NCBI RefSeq assembly: GCF_013409045.1
Contig: NZ_JACCBT010000001.1
Coordinates: forward strand, 8,906,669 to 8,970,668
Length of the DNA stretch: 64,000 nucleotides
Direction: 5' to 3'
Origin: Actinomadura citrea
GTDB lineage: Bacteria; Actinomycetota; Actinomycetes; Streptosporangiales; Streptosporangiaceae
Shown: piece by piece, positions 24,238 to 32,695 of the stretch
Layout: each line of letters begins with the position of its first letter
Position numbering within the stretch: the stretch's first letter is position 1
Translations under genes and position numbers: made by a program
The notes under the pieces: generated by a model
What the model saw: the letters and a program-made list of their open reading frames with translations, nothing else
Told to the model about the DNA's origin: nothing
Database searches by the model: none

Positions 24238-24855
24238 CTACTCGCGGACGTCCAAGCCCAGCACCGTTGCGAGGACCACCGCCTGGTAAGGGTCGATCAC
24301 CGCGCGCCTCAGCTCGACGGTGAACGGGTCCAGCGACGACAGGTCGCTGCCGCGCAGGTCGCAGCCGGAGAAGTCGGCCTTGTGCAGGTACGCCCCCGAA
24401 AGGTCGACCCCGCGCAGCTCCGCCCCGGCGCACCGGGCGCCGGTGAGGTCCGCTTCGCGCATGCGCACGTCCGTGAACGCGGCCCGCTGGAGATCCGCGC
24501 CGGGCAGGCCGGCGAACGACCAGTCGCCGCCCTTGACCTTCATCAGGTCGTAGGTGCAGCCGTCGAACACGCTGCCCACGAACTTGCAGCCCGTGATGGC
24601 GGCGTCGAAGAAGCCGCACCGGACGAACGTGCAGTTCAGGAACGCCCCGTCGGTGTGGCTGGACGCGTTGAAGCGCACACCCCGGAACGTGCAGTCGGTG
24701 AAGACGGCACCGGTGCCGCCGGCCTCGGTCATGTCCACGTCCACGAACAGGACGCCTTCGTGCCGCTCACCCGTCAGGTCACGCGAATCCCAGTCCGCCG
24801 ACGAGATCGTGGTCTCCGTCGGCGCCGCTGGGCGCCCGTGCATGCGATCGGCCAT
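24238..24855 (-). CDS. Pentapeptide-repeat protein
   Basis: 205 aa with a right-handed beta-helix of A(D/N)LxX repeats: FTDCTFRGVRF, FLNCTFVRCGFFDAAITGCK, then ADLQRAAFTDVRMREADLTG and AELRGVDLSGAYLHKADFSG. About 120 residues of repeat lie between a polar N-terminus and the short helical end VVLATVLGLDVRE. Some members of this fold mimic DNA and protect gyrase; many have no known role. Its cysteine-rich repeats and modest length fit the general actinomycete group rather than Qnr/MfpA. Monocistronic, 31 bases downstream of the Fic-like gene on the same strand. Confidence 0.9.
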   Translation of the reverse strand: MADRMHGRPAAPTETTISSADWDSRDLTGERHEGVLFVDVDMTEAGGTGAVFTDCTFRGVRFNASSHTDGAFLNCTFVRCGFFDAAITGCKFVGSVFDGCTYDLMKVKGGDWSFAGLPGADLQRAAFTDVRMREADLTGARCAGAELRGVDLSGAYLHKADFSGCDLRGSDLSSLDPFTVELRRAVIDPYQAVVLATVLGLDVRE

Positions 24856-24886
24856 GGGACCAGCATGGTCCTACCAGGTGACGGTC

Positions 24887-25678
24887 TCAGCCGCGCATGA
24901 ACGCTTCGCAGATGGCCTGCGAGTCCCGCGCGGCGGCCGCGATGGCCGAGGAGCAGTGGACGATCCATCGCGCGACGCCCTCCGCCGTACCGGACGTGTA
25001 GGCGCGAAGGGCCTCGGCGTACTCGTCGGAGAGTTCGAGGTGCCCGACCTCAGGCGCGACCAGGGATTTGGGGTCGAGCCCGCGTGCGACAAGGGTGAGC
25101 CGCTGGGCGGCACGGGCGACGATGCCGTCTCCCCAGCCGAACGGACGCAGGGTCAGGAGTTCGCCGTGCACGATCGACGAGACCACGAGAGCCGGTGCTC
25201 TGGTGGGTTCGGTCAGCAGCCCGCTCAGCGCGTCCAGGCGCGCCGCCACCTCGGACGGCGAAGGCGGCTCGCCCAGTCCGAGAACGTCTTTCACGACGCC
25301 ATCGCCGGAGCGGGGACGTCCCAGATCGGCGCTGTCGACCGCGTCCGCCGCAGCGAGGACGTGCAGGCGCGCCAGTGCCTGCCGCGGCGCCTTGCGCCAT
25401 ACCTCGGTCAGCGTCCCGAGCTCGGCCGACACGCGCAGCGCCCCCTGCACGACGGGGTCGGACGGGTGGTCGGTGGTGCGCAGCTCGTCCAGCGTGACCG
25501 AGGCGCCGTCGAGGACGGCGGAGGCCCGGGCGCCGCGCAGCGCCGACTCCGTGGACACCTCGGCGCTGCGCCGCCGCAGGACGCGGTGGCCCAGCAACCG
25601 GTCCACGGCCCTGCGCGCCTCGTCGACGGCGTCGACGACGCCGGGAAGGTTCGCAACATCAGCTAGAGCATCGGTCAC
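24887..25678 (-). CDS. Degenerate Fic-domain protein
   Basis: 263-aa helical protein with remnants of the Fic fold. RASAVLDGASVTLDEL (about 51-66) resembles the inhibitory (S/T)xxxE(G/N) helix region of Fic proteins, and the position of the catalytic HPFxxGNGRxxR loop is occupied by LRPFGWGDGIVAR. The catalytic His is Arg, Asn is Asp and the first Arg is Ile, so AMP-transfer is unlikely. It is often annotated as 'oxidoreductase' in actinomycetes without evidence (my recollection). Upstream of, and divergent from, acs. ATG at 25678. Function unknown; a binding or structural role is more likely than catalysis. Confidence 0.65.
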   Translation of the reverse strand: MTDALADVANLPGVVDAVDEARRAVDRLLGHRVLRRRSAEVSTESALRGARASAVLDGASVTLDELRTTDHPSDPVVQGALRVSAELGTLTEVWRKAPRQALARLHVLAAADAVDSADLGRPRSGDGVVKDVLGLGEPPSPSEVAARLDALSGLLTEPTRAPALVVSSIVHGELLTLRPFGWGDGIVARAAQRLTLVARGLDPKSLVAPEVGHLELSDEYAEALRAYTSGTAEGVARWIVHCSSAIAAAARDSQAICEAFMRG

Positions 25679-25928
25679 GGCCTGACTTTATGCCGTCGTC
25701 CGGAGCACCCACGCAGCGGCCCACCGGGGCGGGGAACGGAAACGGTTCCCCGGCGCCGGAGGTGGGAAGGCCCGCTGTGTCGGGCATCGCAAAGCAGGAT
25801 CGGGAGCCGAATGCGCCGATCGCGCCCGTCCCCCCGACACCCGGGATCGCGGCCTTGTGGGGACCGGGACCTACCTGGTGAAGTGGGGATACCGGGCGAC
25901 CCCCGCTTGAGCTAGCAAGGAGTTCGCG

Positions 25929-27893
25929 TTGAGCCAGAGCCAAGAAACACTGTCGAACCTTCTGCAGGAGACGCGCCGTTTCCCCCCGCCCGCGGACCTC
26001 GCCGCCTCGGCGAACGTCAAGGCCGACGCCTACGAGCGCGCCGCCGAGGACCGCTTGGGCTTCTGGGCGGAGCAGGCGGACCGGCTCGCCTGGACGAAGC
26101 GCTGGGACGACGTCCTGGACTGGAGCAACCCGCCGTTCGCGAAGTGGTTCGTGGGCGGCGAGCTGAACGTCGCCTACAACTGCGTCGACCGGCACGTGGA
26201 GGCCGGACGCGGCGAGAAGGTGGCGTTCCACTGGGAGGGGGAACCGGGTGACTCCCGCACCCTCACCTATGCCGACCTCCAGGGCGAGGTGAACAGGGCC
26301 GCCAACGCCCTGCTCGAACTGGGCGTCCGCAAGGGCGACCGGGTCGCGATCTACCTGCCGATGATCCCGGAGCTGCCGATCTCGATGCTGGCGTGCGCCC
26401 GCATCGGCGCGACCCACTCGGTGGTTTTCGGCGGCTTCTCCGCGGAGGCCCTCCGGACGCGCATCGACGACGCGCAGGCCAAGCTGGTCATCACCGCGGA
26501 CGGCGGCTTCCGCCGCGGCAAGCCGTCCGACCTCAAGGGCATCGTGGACGAGGCCGTCGCGCAGGCACCGACGATCGAGCACGTGCTCGTCGTGCGCCGC
26601 ACCGGCGAGCAGGTGGCCGAGAACGAGCGCGACCTGTGGTGGCACGACGTCGTCGAGCGGCAGAGCGACGAGCACACCGCCGAGCCCATGGACTCCGAGC
26701 ACCCGCTGTACATCCTGTACACGTCGGGGACGACGGGCAAGCCGAAGGGCATCCTGCACACCAGCGGCGGCTACCTGACCCAGTGCGCGTACACGCACTG
26801 GGCGGTGTTCGACCTGAAGCCGGAGACGGACGTCTACTGGTGCTCGGCCGACATCGGGTGGGTGACGGGCCACTCCTACATCGTGTACGGGCCGCTCGCC
26901 AACGGCTCGACCAGCGTCATCTACGAGGGGACGCCCGACACCCCCGACAAGGGCCGCTGGTGGGACGTCATCCAGAAGTACAAGGTGTCCATCTTCTACA
27001 CCGCGCCCACGGCGATCCGCACGTTCATGAAGTGGGGCGACGACATCCCGGCCCGGTACGACCTGTCGTCCCTGCGCGTGCTGGGGTCGGTCGGCGAGCC
27101 GATCAACCCTGAGGCCTACGTCTGGTACCGCAGGAACATCGGCGCCGACCGGACCCCGGTGGTCGACACGTGGTGGCAGACCGAGACCGGCGCCATCATG
27201 ATCAGCCCGCTGCCGGGGATCACCGAGGGCAAGCCGGGCGCGGCGATGCGCCCGCTCCCCGGCATCGCCGCGGACGTCGTGGACGACCAGGGCCGCTCGG
27301 TGCCGGACGGCGGCGGCGGATTCATGGTGGTCCGGGAGCCGTGGCCGAGCATGCTCCGCACGATCTGGGGCGACGACGAGCGGTACGTCAAGACGTACTG
27401 GTCGCGTTTCGAGGGCCTGTACTTCGCCGGTGACGGCGCCAAGAAGGACGCGGACGGCGACATGTGGCTGCTCGGCCGCGTGGACGACGTCATGCTCGTG
27501 TCCGGGCACAACATCTCCACGACGGAGGTGGAGTCGGCGCTGGTGTCGCACCCGAAGGTCGCCGAGTCGGCGGTGGTGGGCGCGACGGACCCGGTCACCG
27601 GGCAGGCCATCGTCGCGTTCGTGATCCCGCGCGGCGACGCCGGCGACGTCGAGGGCGAGGACTTCCTCCGGGAGCTGCGCGAGCACGTCGCCAAGACCCT
27701 CGGCCCGATCGCCAAGCCCCGCCAGATCATGATCGTTCCCGAGCTGCCGAAGACCCGCTCCGGCAAGATCATGCGGCGGCTGCTGCGGGACGTCGCGGAG
27801 AACCGCAGCATCGGCGACGTCACGACGCTCGCGGACAGCACGGTGATGGACCTCATCTCCGAGAAGCTGCCCAGCGCCAAGTCGGACGACTGA
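25929..27893 (+). CDS. acs: Acetyl-CoA synthetase
   Basis: 654-aa AMP-forming acetate:CoA ligase of the ANL superfamily: acetate + ATP + CoA gives acetyl-CoA + AMP + PPi. The A3 P-loop is YTSGTTGKPKGILHTSGGYL, the A5-type WWQTETG and the A8 hinge GRVDDVMLVSGHNISTTEVE are intact, and the A10 lysine lies in PKTRSGKIMRRLLRD. That Lys is the site of inactivating acetylation in characterised enzymes. An acetate-size pocket is suggested by WCSADIGWVTGHSYIVYGP, as in true Acs. The start is TTG at 25929 with AAGGAG six bases upstream; no ATG fits. A strong terminator follows, so it is probably a single-gene unit. The hppA pyrophosphatase elsewhere in the window could use the PPi released. Confidence 0.97.
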   Translation: MSQSQETLSNLLQETRRFPPPADLAASANVKADAYERAAEDRLGFWAEQADRLAWTKRWDDVLDWSNPPFAKWFVGGELNVAYNCVDRHVEAGRGEKVAFHWEGEPGDSRTLTYADLQGEVNRAANALLELGVRKGDRVAIYLPMIPELPISMLACARIGATHSVVFGGFSAEALRTRIDDAQAKLVITADGGFRRGKPSDLKGIVDEAVAQAPTIEHVLVVRRTGEQVAENERDLWWHDVVERQSDEHTAEPMDSEHPLYILYTSGTTGKPKGILHTSGGYLTQCAYTHWAVFDLKPETDVYWCSADIGWVTGHSYIVYGPLANGSTSVIYEGTPDTPDKGRWWDVIQKYKVSIFYTAPTAIRTFMKWGDDIPARYDLSSLRVLGSVGEPINPEAYVWYRRNIGADRTPVVDTWWQTETGAIMISPLPGITEGKPGAAMRPLPGIAADVVDDQGRSVPDGGGGFMVVREPWPSMLRTIWGDDERYVKTYWSRFEGLYFAGDGAKKDADGDMWLLGRVDDVMLVSGHNISTTEVESALVSHPKVAESAVVGATDPVTGQAIVAFVIPRGDAGDVEGEDFLRELREHVAKTLGPIAKPRQIMIVPELPKTRSGKIMRRLLRDVAENRSIGDVTTLADSTVMDLISEKLPSAKSDD

Positions 27894-27918
27894 CCCTCGC
27901 GGCACACGCCGGCTCCGC

Positions 27919-27957
27919 AAACGGCCCTCGCCCGGCACACCCGGGCGCGGGCCGTTT
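27919..27957 (+). terminator. acs terminator
   Basis: A long hairpin (aaacggccc then cgcccgg, pairing with ccgggcg then gggccgttt) with one mismatch and a short cacac-type loop, ending in TTT, 26 bases after the acs stop. Confidence 0.85.
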
Positions 27958-28112
27958 CGGCGCCGAGCCGGGGGCATTGGGCTCTCCTATGAGCGGGCCA
28001 GGTAAAATGTCCCCAGGTGCGCCGGGAAGTCTGGTCGGCAGGCACGTCCCGTAGTGCTCGTGCGGGCCGTGGCTTTGTCCAGCCGTCCGCCGCTTTCCCA
28101 GGGGTTCTCTCT

Positions 28113-29351
28113 ATGGCGCGCCCGCCCGTGAAACGCCGCGTTGCAGCAACGTGGCCTTTCCGTCCGACCGTCCGCTACAGCATCCAGGTCGCGAGTGCGC
28201 TCCGCACCGAGACGATCGGCGGCGTGGTGATGCTGCTCGCGGCGGTCGCGGCGCTGGTGTGGGCCAACACGCCGTGGGACGGCGCCTACAAGAGCCTTCA
28301 GACGTTCGAGATCGATCCGCACTGGCTGCATCTCGGCCATATGGACGTGCAGCACTGGGCGTCCAGCGGGCTGCTGGCGGTCTTCTTCTTCATCGCCGGG
28401 CTGGAGCTGCGCGAGGAACTGACGCACGGCGAGCTGCGCAATCCGCGGGACGCGGCGCTGCCGGTCATCGCGGCGGCGGCCGGGGTGGCGGTACCGGCGC
28501 TGATCTTCCTGGCGGTGAGCGCGGGCGCGCCGGGCGCGTCCAGCGGGTGGGCGGTGCCGACGGCGACGGACATCGCGTTCGCGCTGGCGGTGCTCGCCGT
28601 GACGTTCACCTCATGCCCGGCGTCCCTGCGGGCGTTCCTGCTGACGCTGGCAGTGGTGGACGACCTGATAGCCATCACCATCATCGCGCTCTTCTACACC
28701 GACACCCTGCACTGGACGCCGCTGTTCCTCAGCGCGGCGCTGATCGGGGTGTACGGGCGGCTTCAGCACCGGGGCGTCCGATCGCCGTGGGTGTACGTGC
28801 CTGTCGCCGTCCTCGCCTGGTACTTCCTCCAGCGGAGCGGGATCCACGCGACCGTCGCGGGCGTCGCGCTGGGGATGCTCACCAGCCCGAAGGAGACACC
28901 GGACGGGCGGCCGACGAACGCCGAGCGCGCCGACCACGCGCTGCGGCCGTTCTCGGCGGGCGTGGCCGTGCCGGTGTTCGCCTTCGTGTCGGCCGGCGTG
29001 GGCCTCGGCGCGGCGCAGCTGGGCGCGGTGTTCACCGACCGGGTGGCCCTCGGCGTGATCGCCGGACTCCTGGTCGGTAAGTTCGTGGGGGTCCTCGGCG
29101 GGGCGTGGACGGCCGTGCGGCTCGGCCTTGCGACCCTCGGGGAGGACCTGCACTGGCACGAGATCGCGGGAGTCGCGCTTCTGGCCGGGGTGGGTTTCAC
29201 CGTTTCGCTGCTGATCGGCGGTTTGGCCTATACCGACCCGTCACAATTCGAGAGAGTGACGACTGCGGTCCTGATCGCGAGCGTTCTCGCCTCGGCGGCC
29301 GCGGCCGTCGTCTTCCGGAGAAGGGTGCGTCTGCGCACGCGCCCGGACTAA
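28113..29351 (+). CDS. nhaA: NhaA Na+/H+ antiporter
   Basis: 412-aa electrogenic sodium/proton antiporter of the inner membrane. NhaA hallmarks are FFFIAGLELREELTHGEL (helix 2 region), the unwound helix-4 segment ATDIAFALAVLAV, the paired aspartates of the ion site in LAVVDDLIAITIIALFY, and GVGFTVSLLIGGLAY near the end. It serves pH and salt homeostasis. ATG at 28113 with AGGGG upstream is chosen; the frame is open to 28017 but that extension (MRREVWSAGTS...) has no membrane or family character. It is followed after 13 bases by the holin-like gene and two further genes, probably one operon. Confidence 0.95.
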   Translation: MARPPVKRRVAATWPFRPTVRYSIQVASALRTETIGGVVMLLAAVAALVWANTPWDGAYKSLQTFEIDPHWLHLGHMDVQHWASSGLLAVFFFIAGLELREELTHGELRNPRDAALPVIAAAAGVAVPALIFLAVSAGAPGASSGWAVPTATDIAFALAVLAVTFTSCPASLRAFLLTLAVVDDLIAITIIALFYTDTLHWTPLFLSAALIGVYGRLQHRGVRSPWVYVPVAVLAWYFLQRSGIHATVAGVALGMLTSPKETPDGRPTNAERADHALRPFSAGVAVPVFAFVSAGVGLGAAQLGAVFTDRVALGVIAGLLVGKFVGVLGGAWTAVRLGLATLGEDLHWHEIAGVALLAGVGFTVSLLIGGLAYTDPSQFERVTTAVLIASVLASAAAAVVFRRRVRLRTRPD

Positions 29352-29364
29352 GGAGAAAAGCCAT

Positions 29365-29796
29365 ATGTCCGAGGCACTACCGGGCGAGCGCGTCGAGGAC
29401 AAGTCCCTCGGCGAGCTGGTCGCCCTGGCGTCGAGCAGCGTCTCCGACCTGATCAGGGCCGAGATGGACCTGGCCAAGCTGGAACTGAAGGCCGACGCCA
29501 AGAAGGCCGCGCTGGGCAGCGTGATGTTCACGATCGCCGCGCTGATCGGCGGGCTGATCGTCATCCTGCTGTCGATCGCGTTCGCCTACGGGCTCGTGGC
29601 CGCCGGCATCTGGCACTGGGCGGCGTTCCTCATCGTGGCCGGGGTGTACCTGCTCCTCGCCCTGGTCCTGCTCGCCATCGGGTACTTCCGCATCCGCAAG
29701 ATCGAAGGGGCCAAGCGGACCCGCAAGACGCTCAAGGACGACCTCGCCGCCCTGCGCCACCGCGGCGACTCCGGCAATCCCGAGCTGACGGGCTGA
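29365..29796 (+). CDS. Phage-holin-superfamily (DUF1469) membrane protein
   Basis: 143 aa. The N-terminal amphipathic helix SLGELVALASSSVSDLIRAE and LAKLELKADAKKAALGSVMF is the family signature; two transmembrane helices follow (AALIGGLIVILLSIAFAYGL and WAAFLIVAGVYLLLALVLLA), and the C-terminus is basic. Called 'actinobacterial holin family' but found in ordinary genomes without phage genes, often beside nhaA; the role is unknown, and it is not evidence of a prophage. ATG at 29365 with AAGGAG 11 bases upstream. Confidence 0.9.
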   Translation: MSEALPGERVEDKSLGELVALASSSVSDLIRAEMDLAKLELKADAKKAALGSVMFTIAALIGGLIVILLSIAFAYGLVAAGIWHWAAFLIVAGVYLLLALVLLAIGYFRIRKIEGAKRTRKTLKDDLAALRHRGDSGNPELTG

Positions 29797-29804
29797 CCGG
29801 CGCC

Positions 29805-30728
29805 GTGCCCGGGCACGAGGCGTCGCTGATCGAGGTCGACGGGCCGTGGACGCACCGGCAGATCAGCGCCGGCGGGACCCGCTTCCACGTCGCCGAGGCC
29901 GGCCAGGGGCCGCTCGTCCTCCTGTTGCACGGTTTCCCCGAGTTCTGGTGGTCGTGGCACCACCAGCTCGTCTCGCTGCCCGCCGCGGGCTACCGGGCGG
30001 CGGCCGTCGACCTGCGCGGCTACGGCGGCAGCGACAAGCCGCCGCGCGGATACGACCTGGTCACGCTGGCCGGTGACGCCGCCGGGCTCGTCCGCGCGCT
30101 GGGCGAGGCGAACGCGACCGTCGTCGGGCACGACTGGGGCGGACTGCTCGCCTGGACGATGGCCGTCTACCACCCGAAGATCGTCCAGCGGCTGGCGGTG
30201 GTGGGCGCCCCGCATCCGCTGCGGCTGCGGCAGGCCGTCGCCGGCGACCCGCGCGGGCAGGGCTGGGCGGCGCGCCACACGTTCGGCTTCCAGGTGCCGC
30301 TGTGGCCCGAAAAGCGCCTGGTCCGCGACGACGCGGCCCTGGTCGGGAAGCTCCTGCACGACTGGTCGGGACCGGACTGGCCGGACGAGCGCACCGAGCG
30401 GCTCGTACGGAAGGCCGTGCAGATCCCTGGGGTCGCCCACAGCGCGCTGGAGTACCACCGCTGGCTCATCCGCTCCCAGGCCCGCCCGGACGGCATCCGC
30501 TACGCGCACCGCATGCGCACACCCATCCATGCCGCAACGCTCCAAGTGCATGGCGCGCTCGACACGTGCACCCTCCCGGCCAGCGCGCAGGGCTCCGGAC
30601 GCTACGTGAAGGCCCCGTACCGTTGGACGCTCATAGAGGGCGCAGGGCATTTCCCCCACCAGGAGCGTCCGCAGGAGTTCGACGCCCAACTCCTCGACTG
30701 GCTGACCGACCCGGGGCCGGAACGCTGA
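29805..30728 (+). CDS. Alpha/beta hydrolase, epoxide hydrolase-like
   Basis: 307-aa alpha/beta-hydrolase. The oxyanion-hole HGFPE box is LLHGFPEFWWSWHHQL, typical of epoxide hydrolases and haloalkane dehalogenases. The nucleophile is Asp in VVGHDWGGLLAW, the acid is probably Asp in VHGALDTCTLP, and the His is in EGAGHFPHQERP. An Asp nucleophile with HGFPE favours epoxide hydrolysis over ester hydrolysis. GTG start at 29805, eight bases after the previous stop, so it is in the same operon. Substrate unknown. Confidence 0.88.
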   Translation: MPGHEASLIEVDGPWTHRQISAGGTRFHVAEAGQGPLVLLLHGFPEFWWSWHHQLVSLPAAGYRAAAVDLRGYGGSDKPPRGYDLVTLAGDAAGLVRALGEANATVVGHDWGGLLAWTMAVYHPKIVQRLAVVGAPHPLRLRQAVAGDPRGQGWAARHTFGFQVPLWPEKRLVRDDAALVGKLLHDWSGPDWPDERTERLVRKAVQIPGVAHSALEYHRWLIRSQARPDGIRYAHRMRTPIHAATLQVHGALDTCTLPASAQGSGRYVKAPYRWTLIEGAGHFPHQERPQEFDAQLLDWLTDPGPER

Positions 30729-30747
30729 ACCCGCGTACCGTGGAGGC

Positions 30748-31200
30748 ATGCGGGATCGGGACGAGTCGGGACGCCCACGCAACGCACGCCCACGGGACGC
30801 TTACGGACGTCCGCTGCCGCACGGCGCGACCGGCATACCCACGATGCCGGACGACCTCGACATGCCACCGGCCGAAGCCCTGGTCGAGGCGCAGCGCCTT
30901 CTCGACGCCGACCGCCCGTTCCACGCTCATGAGGTGCTGGAAGCGGTCTGGAAGGCTGCCCCCGAGTCCGAACGGGAGCTCTGGCGGGGCCTCGCTCAGG
31001 TCGCCGTAGGGATAACCCATCTCCGCCGTGGAAACGCACGCGGTGCCGAGTCCCTCCTCAGCCGCGCCGCCGACCGGATCGTCCCGTACCAGGAGGCTCC
31101 TCCGTACGGCATCGACGTCCGAGGGATCGTGCGGCAGGCACGGGATCTGACCCGAGAGCCTCATGACGGCCCCATCACACTCCGCCTCAGCACGGATTAG
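30748..31200 (+). CDS. DUF309 domain protein
   Basis: 150 aa. An Arg-rich N-terminus of about 40 residues is followed by the DUF309 helical domain: RPFHAHEVLEAVWKAAPES, then ERELWRGLAQVAVGITHLRR and GNARGAESLLSRAADRI. The HAHEVLE and RGLAQ stretches are the family core. The family is widespread and its biochemical role is unknown. It is last in the nhaA operon by position (20 bases after the hydrolase). Start ATG at 30748; the internal MPDDLDMPPAEA (30844) is an alternative. Confidence 0.88.
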   Translation: MRDRDESGRPRNARPRDAYGRPLPHGATGIPTMPDDLDMPPAEALVEAQRLLDADRPFHAHEVLEAVWKAAPESERELWRGLAQVAVGITHLRRGNARGAESLLSRAADRIVPYQEAPPYGIDVRGIVRQARDLTREPHDGPITLRLSTD

Positions 31201-31203
31201 CCG

Positions 31204-31248
31204 GAGCAGCCCCCGCTAGTCCGAGCAGCCCCCGCTAGTCCGAGCAGC
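31204..31248. repeat. 19-bp tandem repeat across the marP stop
   Basis: gagcagcccccgctagtcc at 31204-31222 is repeated exactly at 31223-31241 and starts a third time (gagcagc, 31242-31248). The second copy contains the marP stop codon (cta = TAG), so the duplication repeats the last codons and stop of marP just behind it. Confidence 0.9.
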
Positions 31249-32431
31249 TCTGCGTCGAGACCGGCTTCGTGGCGTTGGCGCCCGCGCGCGCGTCGGGCGT
31301 GACCTCTTCGGCGGTGAGCGCGTAGCCGGTGGACGGCGTGTCCAGGGCGGCGGCGAAGATGACGCCGTAGACGCGGCCGTCGGTGGACAGCAGCGGCCCG
31401 CCGGAATTGCCGGGCTCGACCTTGCCGCGGATGGCGTAGATCTCGCGGCTGACCTGGCCGGAGTGGTAGATGTCGGGCCCGCGCGCCGTCTGCCGGGCGC
31501 GGATCCGGGCCGCCCCGGGCGTGAACGGCTGGTTCTTCGGGAACCCGGCGATGATCGCGTTGTCGCGGACGCGGGCCTCCTTGGCGAACTCCAGCGCCGG
31601 CGCCTTCAGCCCCGGCACGTACAGGACGGCGATGTCGCGCTTCGGGTCGTACAGCACGACCCGCCCGCGGTTGGTGTCGCCGTTGATCGTCGCCACCACC
31701 GAGGAGCCGCGCGCGCCCGCGACGACGTGCGCGTTGGTCATGATGTGCTGCGGCGCGAACACGAACCCGGTGCCCTCGATGCGGCGCTGGCACTGCGGCG
31801 CCGTGCTGACCACCTTCACGATGCTGTTCTTGGCCGCCTTCAGGCCCCGGGTGTTCAGGACGGACTCGTCGGGCGGCGGCACCTGCACCACCGACTCGCC
31901 GCCGAGGCCGTTGAAGACCTGCGGGAACTCGCTGCTCTTGACGAACCCCTGGAACGAGGCGAACCACGTCTGCGCCTGCGGCGGCATCACGTCGTTGATG
32001 CCGTTGATGATCGAGGAGCCCTTGACCTGCGTACGGACGGGCTTGAACTCGGAGTTGGCGACCAGGCTGCCGAAGAACCAGGCGACGACCAGCAGCGACA
32101 GCGCGCTGACGAACGTGCCGCCGACCGCGTCGGCGGTGCGGGCGTTCATCCCGGTCACCCGGTTGCGCAGGACGGCGCCGACGGACGAGGCGACGAGCTG
32201 CCCGAGGGTGGCGGACAGGAACGCGACCACGATGGCGAGCAGCGCCTGCTGCGCGGCGCCGTCCACCGCGGCCTCGGCGATCGGCGGCGCGATCAGGACC
32301 CCGATGACGCCGCCGCCGACGAAGCCGACGAAGCTCAGCAGGCTCACGATGAAGCCCTGCCGGTAGCCCGAGACTCCGAACAGCACGACGAGCACGAGCA
32401 GGATCAGGTCGAGAATGTGGTCGTGCAGCAC
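31235..32431 (-). CDS. marP: MarP-like membrane serine protease (CvpA + trypsin domain)
   Basis: 398 aa. The N-terminal half is a four-helix CvpA/colicin-V-production-type membrane domain (LDLILLVLVVLFGVSGYRQG ... ALSLLVVAWFFGSLVAN); the C-terminal half is an extracytoplasmic chymotrypsin-fold protease. The catalytic triad is visible as His in MTNAHVVAG, Asp in DPKRDIAVL and Ser in VEPGNSGGPLLS. Two Cys (QCQRR and the C-terminal TQSCSD) could form the disulphide known in mycobacterial MarP, which protects cells against acid and oxidative stress. It is third in the leftward nth-NUDIX-marP cluster, an order I recall from other actinomycetes. Confidence 0.93.
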   Translation of the reverse strand: MLHDHILDLILLVLVVLFGVSGYRQGFIVSLLSFVGFVGGGVIGVLIAPPIAEAAVDGAAQQALLAIVVAFLSATLGQLVASSVGAVLRNRVTGMNARTADAVGGTFVSALSLLVVAWFFGSLVANSEFKPVRTQVKGSSIINGINDVMPPQAQTWFASFQGFVKSSEFPQVFNGLGGESVVQVPPPDESVLNTRGLKAAKNSIVKVVSTAPQCQRRIEGTGFVFAPQHIMTNAHVVAGARGSSVVATINGDTNRGRVVLYDPKRDIAVLYVPGLKAPALEFAKEARVRDNAIIAGFPKNQPFTPGAARIRARQTARGPDIYHSGQVSREIYAIRGKVEPGNSGGPLLSTDGRVYGVIFAAALDTPSTGYALTAEEVTPDARAGANATKPVSTQSCSD

Positions 32432-32613
32432 CGCTTCACCGTATAGGTCCGCGCCGCCGCTTCACGTCCCCTCGATGGACCAGTTTGAGGCGTGCCGGAT
32501 AGCCGCCGGGGGTGACTCGTGACCGTGACGACGGCCGTACCCACCGCGAACTCCCGCCTGACCTGCGCACGAACGGCCGCCGGGCCGGCGGGCGATTTCG
32601 TGGGAAACGACGA

Positions 32614-32695
32614 GACGCCTCAGCCGCGTGCGGCGAGGTTCATCCGCTCAGTCGCGTGCGGCGACGTTCACCCCTCGGTCGCGCGCGGCGAGGCT
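32614..32695. repeat. Three 27-28-bp tandem repeats across the NUDIX gene stop
   Basis: Units at 32614-32640, 32641-32668 and 32669-32695 share the core cgtgcggcgaggtt/cgcgcggcgaggct. The third and part of the second encode the last residues LAARDRGVNVAARD; the stop lies in the middle unit and the first is beyond it. The middle unit is 28 bp, which shifts the frame relative to the others. Confidence 0.85.

Noticed and set aside
29365..29796. Prophage signal from a 'holin' gene
   Set aside because: DUF1469 holin-like proteins are ordinary chromosomal genes in actinomycetes; no other phage gene is near.
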